Source: Oscillospiraceae bacterium | Lineage (GTDB): Bacteria; Bacillota; Clostridia; Oscillospirales; Oscillospiraceae | NCBI GenBank assembly: GCA_021202845.1 | Contig: JAJQCF010000031.1 | Coordinates: forward strand, 84,248 to 148,247 | Length of the DNA stretch: 64,000 nt | Reading direction: 5' to 3' | In this document: in pieces, positions 8,793 to 16,407 of the stretch | How the letters are laid out: each line of letters starts with the position of its first letter | Position numbering within the stretch: position 1 is the first letter of the stretch | The notes under the pieces: model-generated | What the model saw: only the letters and a program-made list of their open reading frames with translations | The model's database searches: none | Told to the model about the DNA's origin: nothing | Translations under genes and position numbers: made by a program

Positions 8793-8845
8793 TTCTTGAT
8801 AAATAAATAACAATTGTTGACACAAACGGCGTAAGAGTATAGAAT
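8793..8845 (+). promoter_or_regulatory. Promoter with operator-like inverted repeat for the selenium operon
   Basis: The promoter is TTGACA (8817-8822), 17 bases, TAGAAT (8840-8845). Directly before the -35 box lies an imperfect inverted repeat: TTGATAA (8796-8802) and TAACAATTG (8808-8816). The same repeat, in perfect form and at the same distance from its -35 box, precedes the formate dehydrogenase operon at 12745. The rest of the 305-base gap before the next gene (8627-8931) holds the mnmA promoter, a loose inverted repeat (8650-8767) and a small CAGTC/GACTG hairpin in the 5' leader. No gene is seen there. Confidence 0.72.
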
Positions 8846-8931
8846 TATGATATAATTAAAACAAATTTTCAATTGCAGTCAGGGGGAGGGAGACTGTAAT
8901 ATTTTACTGCCATCAACAGGGAGCAACAAGT

Positions 8932-10068
8932 ATGATTTATCTTGATAACGCCGCAACCTCGCTGCGCAGGCCGCAGGAGGTCATCGACGCGGTGGTCAGA
9001 GCCATGACGTCAGAGGGAAACGCTGCGCGCGGGGCTCACGGAGCGGCTCTGTCCGCGTCGAGAACCGTTTATAGTGCCCGCGTAAAGCTCGCCGGTCTGC
9101 TGGGATGCCCTCGGGCAGACCATGTAATTTTTACGTCAAACGCCACCGAGGCGCTGAATATCGCGCTGTTCGGCACGCTTTCAGCCGGCGACCACGTAAT
9201 TTCAACAGATTTGGAACACAACTCTGTCCTGCGCCCGCTCTATGCCCTGAACGAGGAACGGGGCGTTGAGCTGAGCTTTGTTCCGGCGGACGACAGAGGA
9301 TGTATTGACTATAAAGATATTGAACGCCTTATTAAATCCAACACAAGAGCCATCGTGTGCACTCACGCATCCAATCTGACGGGTAACCGGCTGGATATGC
9401 CGCGCATTGGAGCGATTGCGAAAAAAAACGGTCTGCTGTTCATTGCGGACGCTTCACAGTCGGCGGGCTGTACTGAAATTAGTATGCAGGAATGGGGAAT
9501 CGACATACTTTGCTTTACCGGCCACAAGGGGCTGATGGGACCGCAGGGCACGGGCGGAATGTGTATCCGCGAAGGCGTGGATATCCGTCCGTGGAAACGC
9601 GGAGGCTCCGGTGTGAGTTCCTATGATGTCCGCCAGCCGGACGCCTATCCCACGCGCCTTGAAGCGGGAACGCTCAACGTCCACGGAATTGCGGGGCTGT
9701 CTGCGGCAGCGGATTATATTCAGAGTATCGGGACGGATGCTATTGAGGCAAGGGAAAGCGCGCTCATGCGCCGATTTTATCAGGGCGTTGCCGAAATAGA
9801 CGGAGTGACGGTGTACGGCGATTTTGAGCAGAAAAAACGAGCTCCGATAGTGGCGCTGAACATCCGTGACTATGATTCAGGCGCGGTGGCGGACGAGCTG
9901 TTCCACTATTACGGCATTGCGACCCGCTCCGGCGCTCATTGCGCCCCCAGAATGCACCGCGCGCTCGGCACCGAAAAACAAGGCGCAGTCAGGTTCAGCT
10001 TCGGATGGTTCAACACCACAGAGGAGACAGATTTGGCAATCGAAGCTGTCAGGAGGATTGCGGAATGA
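8932..10068 (+). CDS. Cysteine desulfurase-like PLP enzyme of the selenium operon (class V aminotransferase)
   Basis: The 378-residue protein begins MIYLDNAATSLRRP, the usual start of NifS/SufS-type enzymes. The PLP Lys is in FTGHKGLMGP and the catalytic Cys is in RSGAHCAPRMH, which resembles the SufS type more than the IscS type. It is the type found in bacterial selenium operons, where it is thought to release or carry selenium from selenocysteine or a perselenide for SelD. The placement as first gene before a Se/S carrier and selD supports that role; the choice between sulfur and selenium as natural substrate is inference. GGGAG lies nine bases before the ATG. The next gene starts inside its stop codon (ATGA). 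Confidence 0.88.
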   Translation: MIYLDNAATSLRRPQEVIDAVVRAMTSEGNAARGAHGAALSASRTVYSARVKLAGLLGCPRADHVIFTSNATEALNIALFGTLSAGDHVISTDLEHNSVLRPLYALNEERGVELSFVPADDRGCIDYKDIERLIKSNTRAIVCTHASNLTGNRLDMPRIGAIAKKNGLLFIADASQSAGCTEISMQEWGIDILCFTGHKGLMGPQGTGGMCIREGVDIRPWKRGGSGVSSYDVRQPDAYPTRLEAGTLNVHGIAGLSAAADYIQSIGTDAIEARESALMRRFYQGVAEIDGVTVYGDFEQKKRAPIVALNIRDYDSGAVADELFHYYGIATRSGAHCAPRMHRALGTEKQGAVRFSFGWFNTTEETDLAIEAVRRIAE

Positions 10069-10304
10069 TTCACAAAAAAGGCGTGAGGCTGTTTGTTACG
10101 TTTCATACCACAGCCGATGCAATGGCGTTTGAGCGCGCCTGCAGAACTGCCGGGGTTGACGGAAGGCTTGCGCCGGTTCCCCGCAGCATTACATCAGACT
10201 GCGGCATTGCATGGGAAACCGAGCCGCCTCTGCGGGATGCGCTTGCCGACGTAATTAAACGAGAACGGCTGAATACAGCCGGAATCTGCGAAAGAGAGGT
10301 ATGA
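10065..10304 (+). CDS. Putative Se/S carrier-like protein (DUF3343)
   Basis: The protein is a small 79-residue member of the DUF3343 family, which accompanies selD and yedE in many anaerobes. It starts MIHKKGVRLFVTFHTTADAM. The conserved Cys is in ITSDCGIAW and is the likely carrier residue; a second Cys is near the end (ICEREV). AGGAGG lies nine bases before the ATG, which overlaps the upstream stop. Translational coupling with its neighbours fits a hand-over chain from desulfurase to carrier to SelD. Direct selenium binding has not been shown from sequence. Confidence 0.82.
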   Translation: MIHKKGVRLFVTFHTTADAMAFERACRTAGVDGRLAPVPRSITSDCGIAWETEPPLRDALADVIKRERLNTAGICEREV

Positions 10305-10311
10305 AGCAATT

Positions 10312-11352
10312 TTGGAGAATGAGATAAAACTGACAAAGCTGGCCAAGTGCTCCGGCTGCGGCGCAAAGGTGGGCGCGGGCGTGCTGGCGCAGCTGCTGGA
10401 AGATTTGCCGGTGCGCAGGGACGAAAATCTGCTTGTGGGCTTTGACCGCAGCGACGATGCGTCGGTCTACAAAATTTCATCGGAGCTGGCACTGGTGCAG
10501 ACGGTGGATTTTTTCCCTCCTGTAGCGGACGACCCGTATGTCTACGGCGCTATCGCCGCGGCCAATGCGCTCTCCGATGTTTACGCTATGGGCGGTGAGC
10601 CGAAGCTGGCGCTGAACGTAATGGCTGTGCCTGAGGATATGCCGCGTGAGACGGTACACAGTATTCTGCGCGGAGGCTACGAAAAGGTGTATGAGGCCGG
10701 AGCCATGATAATCGGAGGCCACAGCATTCTTGACCCGGAGCCGAAATACGGTCTGGCCGTAACCGGATTTGTTCATCCGGACAGGGTGCTCACCAATTCC
10801 GGCGCACGGCCGGGAGACGTTCTGCTGCTGACAAAGCCCGTAGGAATAGGAGTTCTTGTGTCGGCCATAAAGGGCGGCCTGACAGATGACAAGACCCGCG
10901 ATTACGCCTGTTCGCTTATGATGACGCTGAACAGGGCGGCGCGGGACTGCATGGTAAAGTACCGCGTACATGCCTGCACGGATATTACTGGCTTCGGCGT
11001 GCTGGGGCATTTGCTGGAAATGGCGCAGGGCAGCAATGCGGAAATACGTCTTTCTCTTTCCGGATTCAATTTTATTCCGCAGTCGATTGAGTATGCACGT
11101 ATGGGTCTGCTGCCGGAGGGGATGTACCGCAACCGCGACTTTGCGGAAAGCTCCGTTGAGCTGGGAGACGTGCCTGTGGAATATCAGGATTTGCTGTTTG
11201 ACCCGCAGACCTCTGGAGGGCTCTGCATTGCAGTCTGTCCCGAGGACGCCGACGCGCTGCTGGATGAGCTGAATGGGAACGTTCCGGCGGCCCAGCGTAT
11301 CGGTGTCGTGACCGCGTATCGGGGCGGGAAGCGTATTCTGCTCGGCAGATAA
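10312..11352 (+). CDS. selD: Selenide, water dikinase SelD
   Basis: SelD makes selenophosphate from selenide and ATP, the Se donor for SelA. The product has 346 residues. The active-site Cys and Lys are in KCSGCGAKVGAG near residue 17, so this SelD uses Cys rather than selenocysteine. The ATP-binding region contains GFDRSDDASVY, QTVDFFPP and a glycine-rich MIIGGHSILDPEP. The only start fitting the family is a TTG at 10312 (giving MENEIKLTKLAKC), 12 bases after an AGAGAGG ribosome site. It sits eight bases behind the carrier gene and 84 before the transporter, in one operon. Confidence 0.95.
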   Translation: MENEIKLTKLAKCSGCGAKVGAGVLAQLLEDLPVRRDENLLVGFDRSDDASVYKISSELALVQTVDFFPPVADDPYVYGAIAAANALSDVYAMGGEPKLALNVMAVPEDMPRETVHSILRGGYEKVYEAGAMIIGGHSILDPEPKYGLAVTGFVHPDRVLTNSGARPGDVLLLTKPVGIGVLVSAIKGGLTDDKTRDYACSLMMTLNRAARDCMVKYRVHACTDITGFGVLGHLLEMAQGSNAEIRLSLSGFNFIPQSIEYARMGLLPEGMYRNRDFAESSVELGDVPVEYQDLLFDPQTSGGLCIAVCPEDADALLDELNGNVPAAQRIGVVTAYRGGKRILLGR

Positions 11353-11436
11353 TTTCCGCTTTCGTTTGCTTGCAGTCAGTCAATTTGCTGTAACCCATAC
11401 CTATAAATATAAAACATAAAAAAGGAGAAACAAAAA

Positions 11437-12519
11437 ATGAAGAACTTTTTTAGGAGAAACTGGCTTATACTGACGACCGGCTTCGTCATCGGCGTCATAG
11501 CCCTTGCCCTCGGCGCATTGGGCAACCCCGGAAATATGGGCTTCTGCGTGGCGTGCTTTCTGCGCGATATAGCGGGCTCTCTGGGACTGCACAGCTCTGC
11601 CAACGTGCAGTATTTCCGTCCAGAAATCGTCGGTATTCTGCTCGGCTCCATGATAGCCGCGCTTGCCTTCCGTGAATTCAGGGGCAAAGCCGGTTCTTCC
11701 CCGATTCTCCGCTTCATTCTCGGCGCTTTCGTAGCCGTGGGAGCGCTGATGTTCCTCGGCTGCCCGCTGCGCATGATTATTCGTCTGGGCAGCGGCGACC
11801 TGAACGCGCTGGTCGGGCTGCTGGGCTTCTTTGCCGGCATTTTGGTCGGTGTTGCTTTTTTGAAAAAAGGGTTCACATTAAAACGCGCCTATGAGCAGTC
11901 CCGCGTGGAGGGCGCCGCTTTTCCGCTGGCAATGCTGGTGCTTTTTATTCTTTCCGTCAGCGGTATTTTCGGAACTTTTCTTTCTTCGGAGGAGGGACCC
12001 GGTTCACTTCACGCATTTTGGGCAGTTTCTCTCGCGGCAGGACTGGCGGTCGGTTTTCTGTGCCAGAGGAGCCGTATGTGCATGGCGGGAGGACTGCGCG
12101 ATGTGGTGCTGTTCAAAGATTTTAGCCTGATTTCCGGTTTTGCTGTACTGTTTCTCACCATTCTCGTCGGAAGTCTTATAATGAAAGGCTCGGAGTTCTC
12201 GTTTTCCTTCGCCGGTCAGCCAATCGCCCACACCGACGGACTGTGGAATTTCCTCGGCATGGCGCTGACAGGCTGGCTTTCCATTTTGCTCGGCGGCTGT
12301 CCGTTGCGTCAGCTCATTCTTGCCGGAGAGGGCAATTCCGACTCCGCCGTTACTGTCCTTGGTATGATTTGCGGAGCGGCCTTCAGCCATAACTGGGGGC
12401 TTGCGTCATCCGCTGAGGGACCTACGGCCAACGGCAAGGTTGCTGTTGTCGTCGGCTTCGCCGTGGCCGTGCTAATCTCCGTAGTTTGTACGTTTGCTAA
12501 GAAAAAGGAGGACAATTGA
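11437..12519 (+). CDS. yedE: YedE-family selenium transporter
   Basis: The 360-residue protein is a polytopic membrane protein with two YeeE/YedE (Sulf_transp) repeats. Each repeat carries a conserved Cys motif: GCPLRMIIRLG and GCPLRQLILAGEGNSD. An early CVACFLRDIAG motif and a later CQRSRMCMAGGLRD add further Cys residues typical of this family. Family members next to selD are annotated as putative selenium transporters; related YeeE proteins import thiosulfate. AAGGAG precedes the start by a normal distance. Position between selD and the TusA-like gene suggests uptake of a selenium compound directly into the pathway; the transported species is not known. Confidence 0.88.
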   Translation: MKNFFRRNWLILTTGFVIGVIALALGALGNPGNMGFCVACFLRDIAGSLGLHSSANVQYFRPEIVGILLGSMIAALAFREFRGKAGSSPILRFILGAFVAVGALMFLGCPLRMIIRLGSGDLNALVGLLGFFAGILVGVAFLKKGFTLKRAYEQSRVEGAAFPLAMLVLFILSVSGIFGTFLSSEEGPGSLHAFWAVSLAAGLAVGFLCQRSRMCMAGGLRDVVLFKDFSLISGFAVLFLTILVGSLIMKGSEFSFSFAGQPIAHTDGLWNFLGMALTGWLSILLGGCPLRQLILAGEGNSDSAVTVLGMICGAAFSHNWGLASSAEGPTANGKVAVVVGFAVAVLISVVCTFAKKKEDN

Positions 12520-12520
12520 C

Positions 12521-12739
12521 ATGATAGACACAAGAGGCTACTCCTGCCCCGTTCCGGTGATAATGGTGCAGAAGGAAATCAAAAAATCCTCTCCTGCCGA
12601 GCTGGAGGTGCTGGCGGACAACCGCGCCGCCGTGGAGAATATAACTCGATTTGCCGCAAATCAGGGGTACGAGGTCAGCACAGCCGCGGACGGCTCCGAT
12701 TTTCGGCTGACGCTCAGCAAGCGGCAGGGCAGGAAATAA
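12521..12739 (+). CDS. TusA/YedF-like sulfurtransferase-type protein
   Basis: The 72-residue protein is a single TusA domain. It contains the signature GYSCPVPVIMVQKEI, whose Cys carries a persulfide or perselenide in this family. The YedF proteins of selenium operons usually have an added C-terminal DsrE-like half; that half is absent here and no frame for it follows. AAGGAGG stands before the ATG. As the last gene of the operon it probably carries reduced sulfur or selenium between the desulfurase, YedE and SelD. Confidence 0.85.
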   Translation: MIDTRGYSCPVPVIMVQKEIKKSSPAELEVLADNRAAVENITRFAANQGYEVSTAADGSDFRLTLSKRQGRK

Positions 12740-12744
12740 AGTTT

Positions 12745-12797
12745 CAATTGATAAAAAATTATCAATTGTTGACAGATTTGCTGTCAGGCAGTATAAT
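12745..12797 (+). promoter_or_regulatory. Promoter with perfect operator palindrome for the formate dehydrogenase operon
   Basis: The inverted repeat CAATTGATAA (12745-12754), four A, TTATCAATTG (12759-12768) ends exactly where the -35 box TTGACA (12769-12774) begins. A 17-base spacer leads to TATAAT (12792-12797). A consensus promoter with a palindrome against the -35 box suggests strong transcription held down by a repressor. The same site in imperfect form lies at 8793-8816. Confidence 0.8.
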
Positions 12798-12808
12798 TTT
12801 CAAGTAAT

Positions 12809-12892
12809 GTTTAATGCTGATGCCCGGAGAGGCGCATCTGTGAGCGTCAGCAGATGCAGGCGAACCGCATAAAGAAAAATTGCGCCTGCGAA
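12809..12892 (+). promoter_or_regulatory. Structured 5' leader, possible riboswitch of unknown class
   Basis: The transcript should start near 12804. The leader can form GCATCTG (12834-12840) with CAGATGC (12851-12857), enclosed by ATGC (12819-12823 area) with GCAT (12867-12870). Between the two helices lies an asymmetric internal loop, CCGGAGAGGC opposite AGGCGAACC. A competing hairpin pairs GCAGGCG (12856-12862) with CGCCTGC (12883-12889) and is followed by an AATTTTA tract. Two mutually exclusive folds in the leader of a molybdenum or tungsten enzyme operon resemble a riboswitch with its expression platform. I could not match it to the Moco motif or any other class I know. Confidence 0.5.
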
Positions 12893-12932
12893 TTTTACAA
12901 TTTAATTGTTGATTGGGAGGTTGATTAAAAAT

Positions 12933-14768
12933 ATGAGCAGACTGGAGCTCCGGTCGGAAAACAAAATGCAGACAGAGCTGGACAAAATGTGCCGCGACAT
13001 CAGCCGCAGGCTGTCTGCAAATCCGGTCGGACATTGCCCCGTGAACATGACCGCAGTATTCCTGTCGGTCTGTCGGGCGCAGACCTGCGGCAAGTGTATT
13101 CCCTGCGGTATCGGCTTGAGCAAGCTGAGCAAGCTGCTCAATCTGGTACTGGACGGCGAGGCTACGCTTGATACCATTGATGAGATAGAGTCCATGTCGG
13201 AAATGATTTCCAAGGCCGCGGACTGCGCAATCGGCACTGAGGCTGCCGCGCTGGTTCTCCGCAGCGTCCGTTCTTTCCGCGAGGACTATATTGAGCATGT
13301 CAACTATCATCGCTGTCTTGAGGGAAAAACCCCGACTGTGCCGTGCCAAGCGCAGTGCCCTGCCGGTGTGGATGTACCGGGCTACTTGGCTCTGATACGC
13401 GCGGGACGCTATGAAGACGCCGTCACTTTGATTCGCAAAGATAACCCTATGGCTATAACATGCGCCTATATCTGTGAGCACCCCTGTGAACTTAAATGCC
13501 GCAGGAACATGATTGACGCCCCTGTGAACATCCGCGCGCTCAAGCGCTATGCTGTTGACCGTGCGGAGCACAAAAAGTTGCCTGAAATGGCTCTGCCCAC
13601 CGGCAAGACCGTCTGCGTCGTAGGCGGAGGTCCCTGCGGGCTCAGCGCGGCTTACTTTTTGTCCATCATGGGGCACAAGGTAACTATTTACGAAAAGCGC
13701 AAACAGCTCGGAGGTATGCTCCGTTACGGCATCCCGAGCTACCGTTTCCCCAGAGACAAGATAGACCAAGAGGTTGCTCATATCCTGTCTGCCGGAATTG
13801 ACGTTGTTTACGAGGCTGATGTTGGCGGTGCAATCTCCTATCAGGATTTGATGAGCCGCTACGACGCCGTATTTGTCTCCGTCGGCGCGCACACCGACAA
13901 AAAGGTCGGCATTCCCGGTGAGGATGCGGACGGCGTGACCAGCGCGGTCATGCTGCTGCGCGGCGTGGGCGACAACGAGATTCCCGACTTTACCGGCAAG
14001 CAGGTGGCGGTTATCGGCGGCGGCAACGTTGCTATGGACTGCGTACGCAGTGCAGTCCGCATGGGCGCGGACAAGGTTTCATGCGTGTACCGCCGCAGAA
14101 AAGAGGATATGACAGCACATATTCTGGAGATAGACGGCGCGATAGCGGAGGGCGTTGAAATGCGTATGCTCTGCGCACCCACACGTATTGAGACCGATGA
14201 GAACAACCACTGCACTGCTCTATGGGTGCAGCCCCAGATGATAGGCGCTGTGGGAAGGGACGGACGCCCCTCGCCCGTCAAGGCTACGGCGTATCCGGAG
14301 GAGCGCATTCCCGCAGATGTTATCATCGTTGCCGTAGGTCAGGCTGTTGAGAGCGAGCCGCTGGAAAAAGCGGGCTTCCAGCTCAAGCGCGGCGCCATAA
14401 TCGCCACGCCGGGAAACAAGGTCCCCGGAATACCCAATCTTTTCGCGGGAGGCGAGTGTGTAACCGGACCCAAAACGGCTATCCGCGCCGTATATGGAGG
14501 AAAGGTTGCCGCCGCCAACATTGACGAATTTCTTGGATACAAGCATCTTATACGCAGCGGGATACAGATACCGCACCCCAAGGGGCGCACCAGAGAGGCC
14601 TGCGGCAGAGTTGACCCGATAGAGCGTGAGGCCTACGACCGCAAGCACGATTTCGTCTGCATTGAGTGCGAGATGTCGGAACAAGAGGCCATGCAGGAAT
14701 CCTCTCGCTGCCTGCGCTGCGACCACTACGGCTTCGGCATTGGCAACCGCGAAGAGCTGGCATGGTAA
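12933..14768 (+). CDS. Electron-transfer flavoprotein: NuoF C-terminal Fe-S domain fused to GltD-type NAD(P)H oxidoreductase
   Basis: The protein has 611 residues. Residues about 40-110 match the C-terminal Fe-S end of NuoF (CRAQTCGKCIPCGIGLSKL, later ADCAIGTEAA), which holds a [4Fe-4S] cluster. The rest is like the small subunit of glutamate synthase. It has a Cys-rich Fe-S segment (CQAQCPAG, ICEHPCELKCRR), an FAD site VGGGPCGLSAAYF, an NAD(P) site VIGGGNVAMDC and a C-terminal CLRCDHYGF. No glutaminase or synthase subunit is nearby. As first gene of the formate dehydrogenase operon it most likely passes electrons between formate dehydrogenase and NAD(P). The start ATG 12933 follows GGGAGG by 12 bases. 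Confidence 0.85.
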   Translation: MSRLELRSENKMQTELDKMCRDISRRLSANPVGHCPVNMTAVFLSVCRAQTCGKCIPCGIGLSKLSKLLNLVLDGEATLDTIDEIESMSEMISKAADCAIGTEAAALVLRSVRSFREDYIEHVNYHRCLEGKTPTVPCQAQCPAGVDVPGYLALIRAGRYEDAVTLIRKDNPMAITCAYICEHPCELKCRRNMIDAPVNIRALKRYAVDRAEHKKLPEMALPTGKTVCVVGGGPCGLSAAYFLSIMGHKVTIYEKRKQLGGMLRYGIPSYRFPRDKIDQEVAHILSAGIDVVYEADVGGAISYQDLMSRYDAVFVSVGAHTDKKVGIPGEDADGVTSAVMLLRGVGDNEIPDFTGKQVAVIGGGNVAMDCVRSAVRMGADKVSCVYRRRKEDMTAHILEIDGAIAEGVEMRMLCAPTRIETDENNHCTALWVQPQMIGAVGRDGRPSPVKATAYPEERIPADVIIVAVGQAVESEPLEKAGFQLKRGAIIATPGNKVPGIPNLFAGGECVTGPKTAIRAVYGGKVAAANIDEFLGYKHLIRSGIQIPHPKGRTREACGRVDPIEREAYDRKHDFVCIECEMSEQEAMQESSRCLRCDHYGFGIGNREELAW

Positions 14769-14818
14769 GGGGCGCTTCAAAATGAGTTTATTCTACATAT
14801 CAGGAAGGCGGGGATTTT

Positions 14819-15661
14819 GTGAATGAGTCTTCTGCGGTACACACCCAGTCACGGTCTTATTCCTTCTATATAGTCAGGCGCAGCGGAGAAAAAACCGCGG
14901 AGCGTCGGGAGTCTCTGATGATTGAGCATCAGGTAAGGGTATACATCAACGGCCTTTTGGCATATATCCTTACGAGTACGCTGGACAGACTGCCGGAGCT
15001 GGTTATCGGTCATCTGCGCACGGAGCGCGTTATCCGTACCGCGGACGATGTGGAAAGCCTGAACGTGGAGGACGGCGGGCAGACGGCCTATGTGACGCTG
15101 CGTGACCGCACCCCTTGCCTTGAAGCTGCGCAGCCGGAGCGCTGCTCATCGTCGGAGTCAAAAATCTGCGCATTCTCAACGGCCTGCCAGCCAAGGTATC
15201 CGCTGGAGCCTATTAAGTCAATTCATTTTGAAATGCGGTGGATTTTCCGCCTTGCGGACGCACTCGGAGACAAGAATTTGCTCCCCCTCTACGGTGAGAC
15301 GCACAACTCTCACTGTTGTATGCTGATGCGTGACGGCGAAATTCTTGTAAGGATTGAGGATGTCGGGCGCCACAACGCGCTGGACAAGGTCGTGGGCTGG
15401 GCGCTCATGAACAATGTGCCGCTCGACAGGTGCATTGTCTTTACCACGGGGCGGCTGGCCGAGGATATGGTGCAGAAGGTTGTCGCCGCCGGCATACCCG
15501 TGCTGGTAACCAAGGCTATGCCGACCGACCAAGCCATTCAGCTGGCGCATCGCCACAATATCACAATGATTTGCGCCGCACACAGCGACGGTCTTAAAAT
15601 CCTTATTAAATCCGGCGCGGAGTTTTTTGATGAGGACGCCGAGCCTACATTAGCCGTTTGA
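14819..15661 (+). CDS. fdhD: Formate dehydrogenase accessory sulfurtransferase FdhD
   Basis: FdhD passes sulfur to the molybdenum (or tungsten) cofactor of formate dehydrogenase so that it is active. The 280-residue product has the family core DVGRHNALDKVVG, the following TTGRLAEDMVQKVV and the region MPTDQAIQLA. The usual CxxC loop (normally like CGLCG) is not seen; in its place is a loop with spaced cysteines (CSSSESKICAFSTAC). The usual G-G-x-H-A-A motif reads THNSHCCML. The start is a GTG at 14819 with CAGGAAGG about 12 bases upstream. It lies between the electron-transfer gene and the FNT channel in the same operon. Confidence 0.88.
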   Translation: MNESSAVHTQSRSYSFYIVRRSGEKTAERRESLMIEHQVRVYINGLLAYILTSTLDRLPELVIGHLRTERVIRTADDVESLNVEDGGQTAYVTLRDRTPCLEAAQPERCSSSESKICAFSTACQPRYPLEPIKSIHFEMRWIFRLADALGDKNLLPLYGETHNSHCCMLMRDGEILVRIEDVGRHNALDKVVGWALMNNVPLDRCIVFTTGRLAEDMVQKVVAAGIPVLVTKAMPTDQAIQLAHRHNITMICAAHSDGLKILIKSGAEFFDEDAEPTLAV

Positions 15662-15705
15662 CAGGCGGTGCGGAGTAATTCCGACTAAAGAAAGAGAGGA
15701 TTAAC

Positions 15706-16368
15706 ATGAAAAAACAATCAGGAGTTTTTGTCTACGCGGTTTTGGCGGGCTTTTGCATAGGTCTCGGAGGAACCGTCAACCTGAGAATCAAGGACGCTTT
15801 TGCGGGCGGTAATGTAGTGGGTGCGCTGCTGTTTACAATCGGCCTTTTTGCCATCTGCACACGCGGCTACAATCTGTTCACGGGCAAGGCGTGCTACATA
15901 TTTGACAATAAACCGAGCTACCTTGGCAGCCTTGTTGTTATCTGGGTAGGTAACCTTGTGGGAACCACCATACTGGCGCTTGTTGAGCGTGCGACCGGCA
16001 TTTGCGGCGGCACCGGCATAGATGCTACGGCTCAAGCCCTGATAGAGAGCAAGATGAGCGCCGGACTGCTGAGCCTGTTCCTGCTCGGTTGTCTGTGCAA
16101 TATCTTTATTTATTTGGCTGTCAACGGTTATGCAAAGAACCCGCATGAGCTTGGCAAATATCTGAGCCTGTTCTTGGGCGTGTCTATCTTCATTCTCGCC
16201 GGAACAGAGCACAGCGTTGCCGATATGTATTACTGGGGCGTTTCCGGCGTGCTGTTCAGCGACCCCGCGCAGAGCCTGCTGCGAATTGTCATAATATCGC
16301 TCGGCAATGTGGTCGGCGGCGTCAGTTTCCCGCTGATGGAAAAGCTGTACCACAGGCTAAGCGACTGA
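15706..16368 (+). CDS. Formate/nitrite transporter (FNT/FocA family)
   Basis: The 220-residue protein has about six membrane helices. It has FNT features: a glycine-rich first helix (AGFCIGLGGTVNL), the motif GYNLFTGKACY, CLCNIFIYLAVNGYAKN, the AGTEHSVADMYYW segment that holds the pore His, and a last helix with LGNVVGGVSF. It is slightly shorter than most FNT channels (about 260-280). Between fdhD and the formate dehydrogenase gene, the likely substrate is formate, giving uptake or release matched to the enzyme. AGAGAGGA lies before the ATG. Confidence 0.9.
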   Translation: MKKQSGVFVYAVLAGFCIGLGGTVNLRIKDAFAGGNVVGALLFTIGLFAICTRGYNLFTGKACYIFDNKPSYLGSLVVIWVGNLVGTTILALVERATGICGGTGIDATAQALIESKMSAGLLSLFLLGCLCNIFIYLAVNGYAKNPHELGKYLSLFLGVSIFILAGTEHSVADMYYWGVSGVLFSDPAQSLLRIVIISLGNVVGGVSFPLMEKLYHRLSD

Positions 16369-16407
16369 TTAAGCTCCTAAAAATACACGAAAAAGGAGGA
16401 ATGCGAT

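Noticed and set aside
12809..12892. Glycine or Moco riboswitch before the formate dehydrogenase operon
   Set aside because: GGAGAGG recalls a glycine aptamer and context recalls Moco, but the remaining conserved bases of both classes are missing; it is kept as unassigned.
14782..14826. A 14-codon leader frame (ATG to TGA) between the electron-transfer gene and fdhD
   Set aside because: There is no amino acid bias or ribosome site that would support a leader peptide; it ends by chance at the fdhD start.
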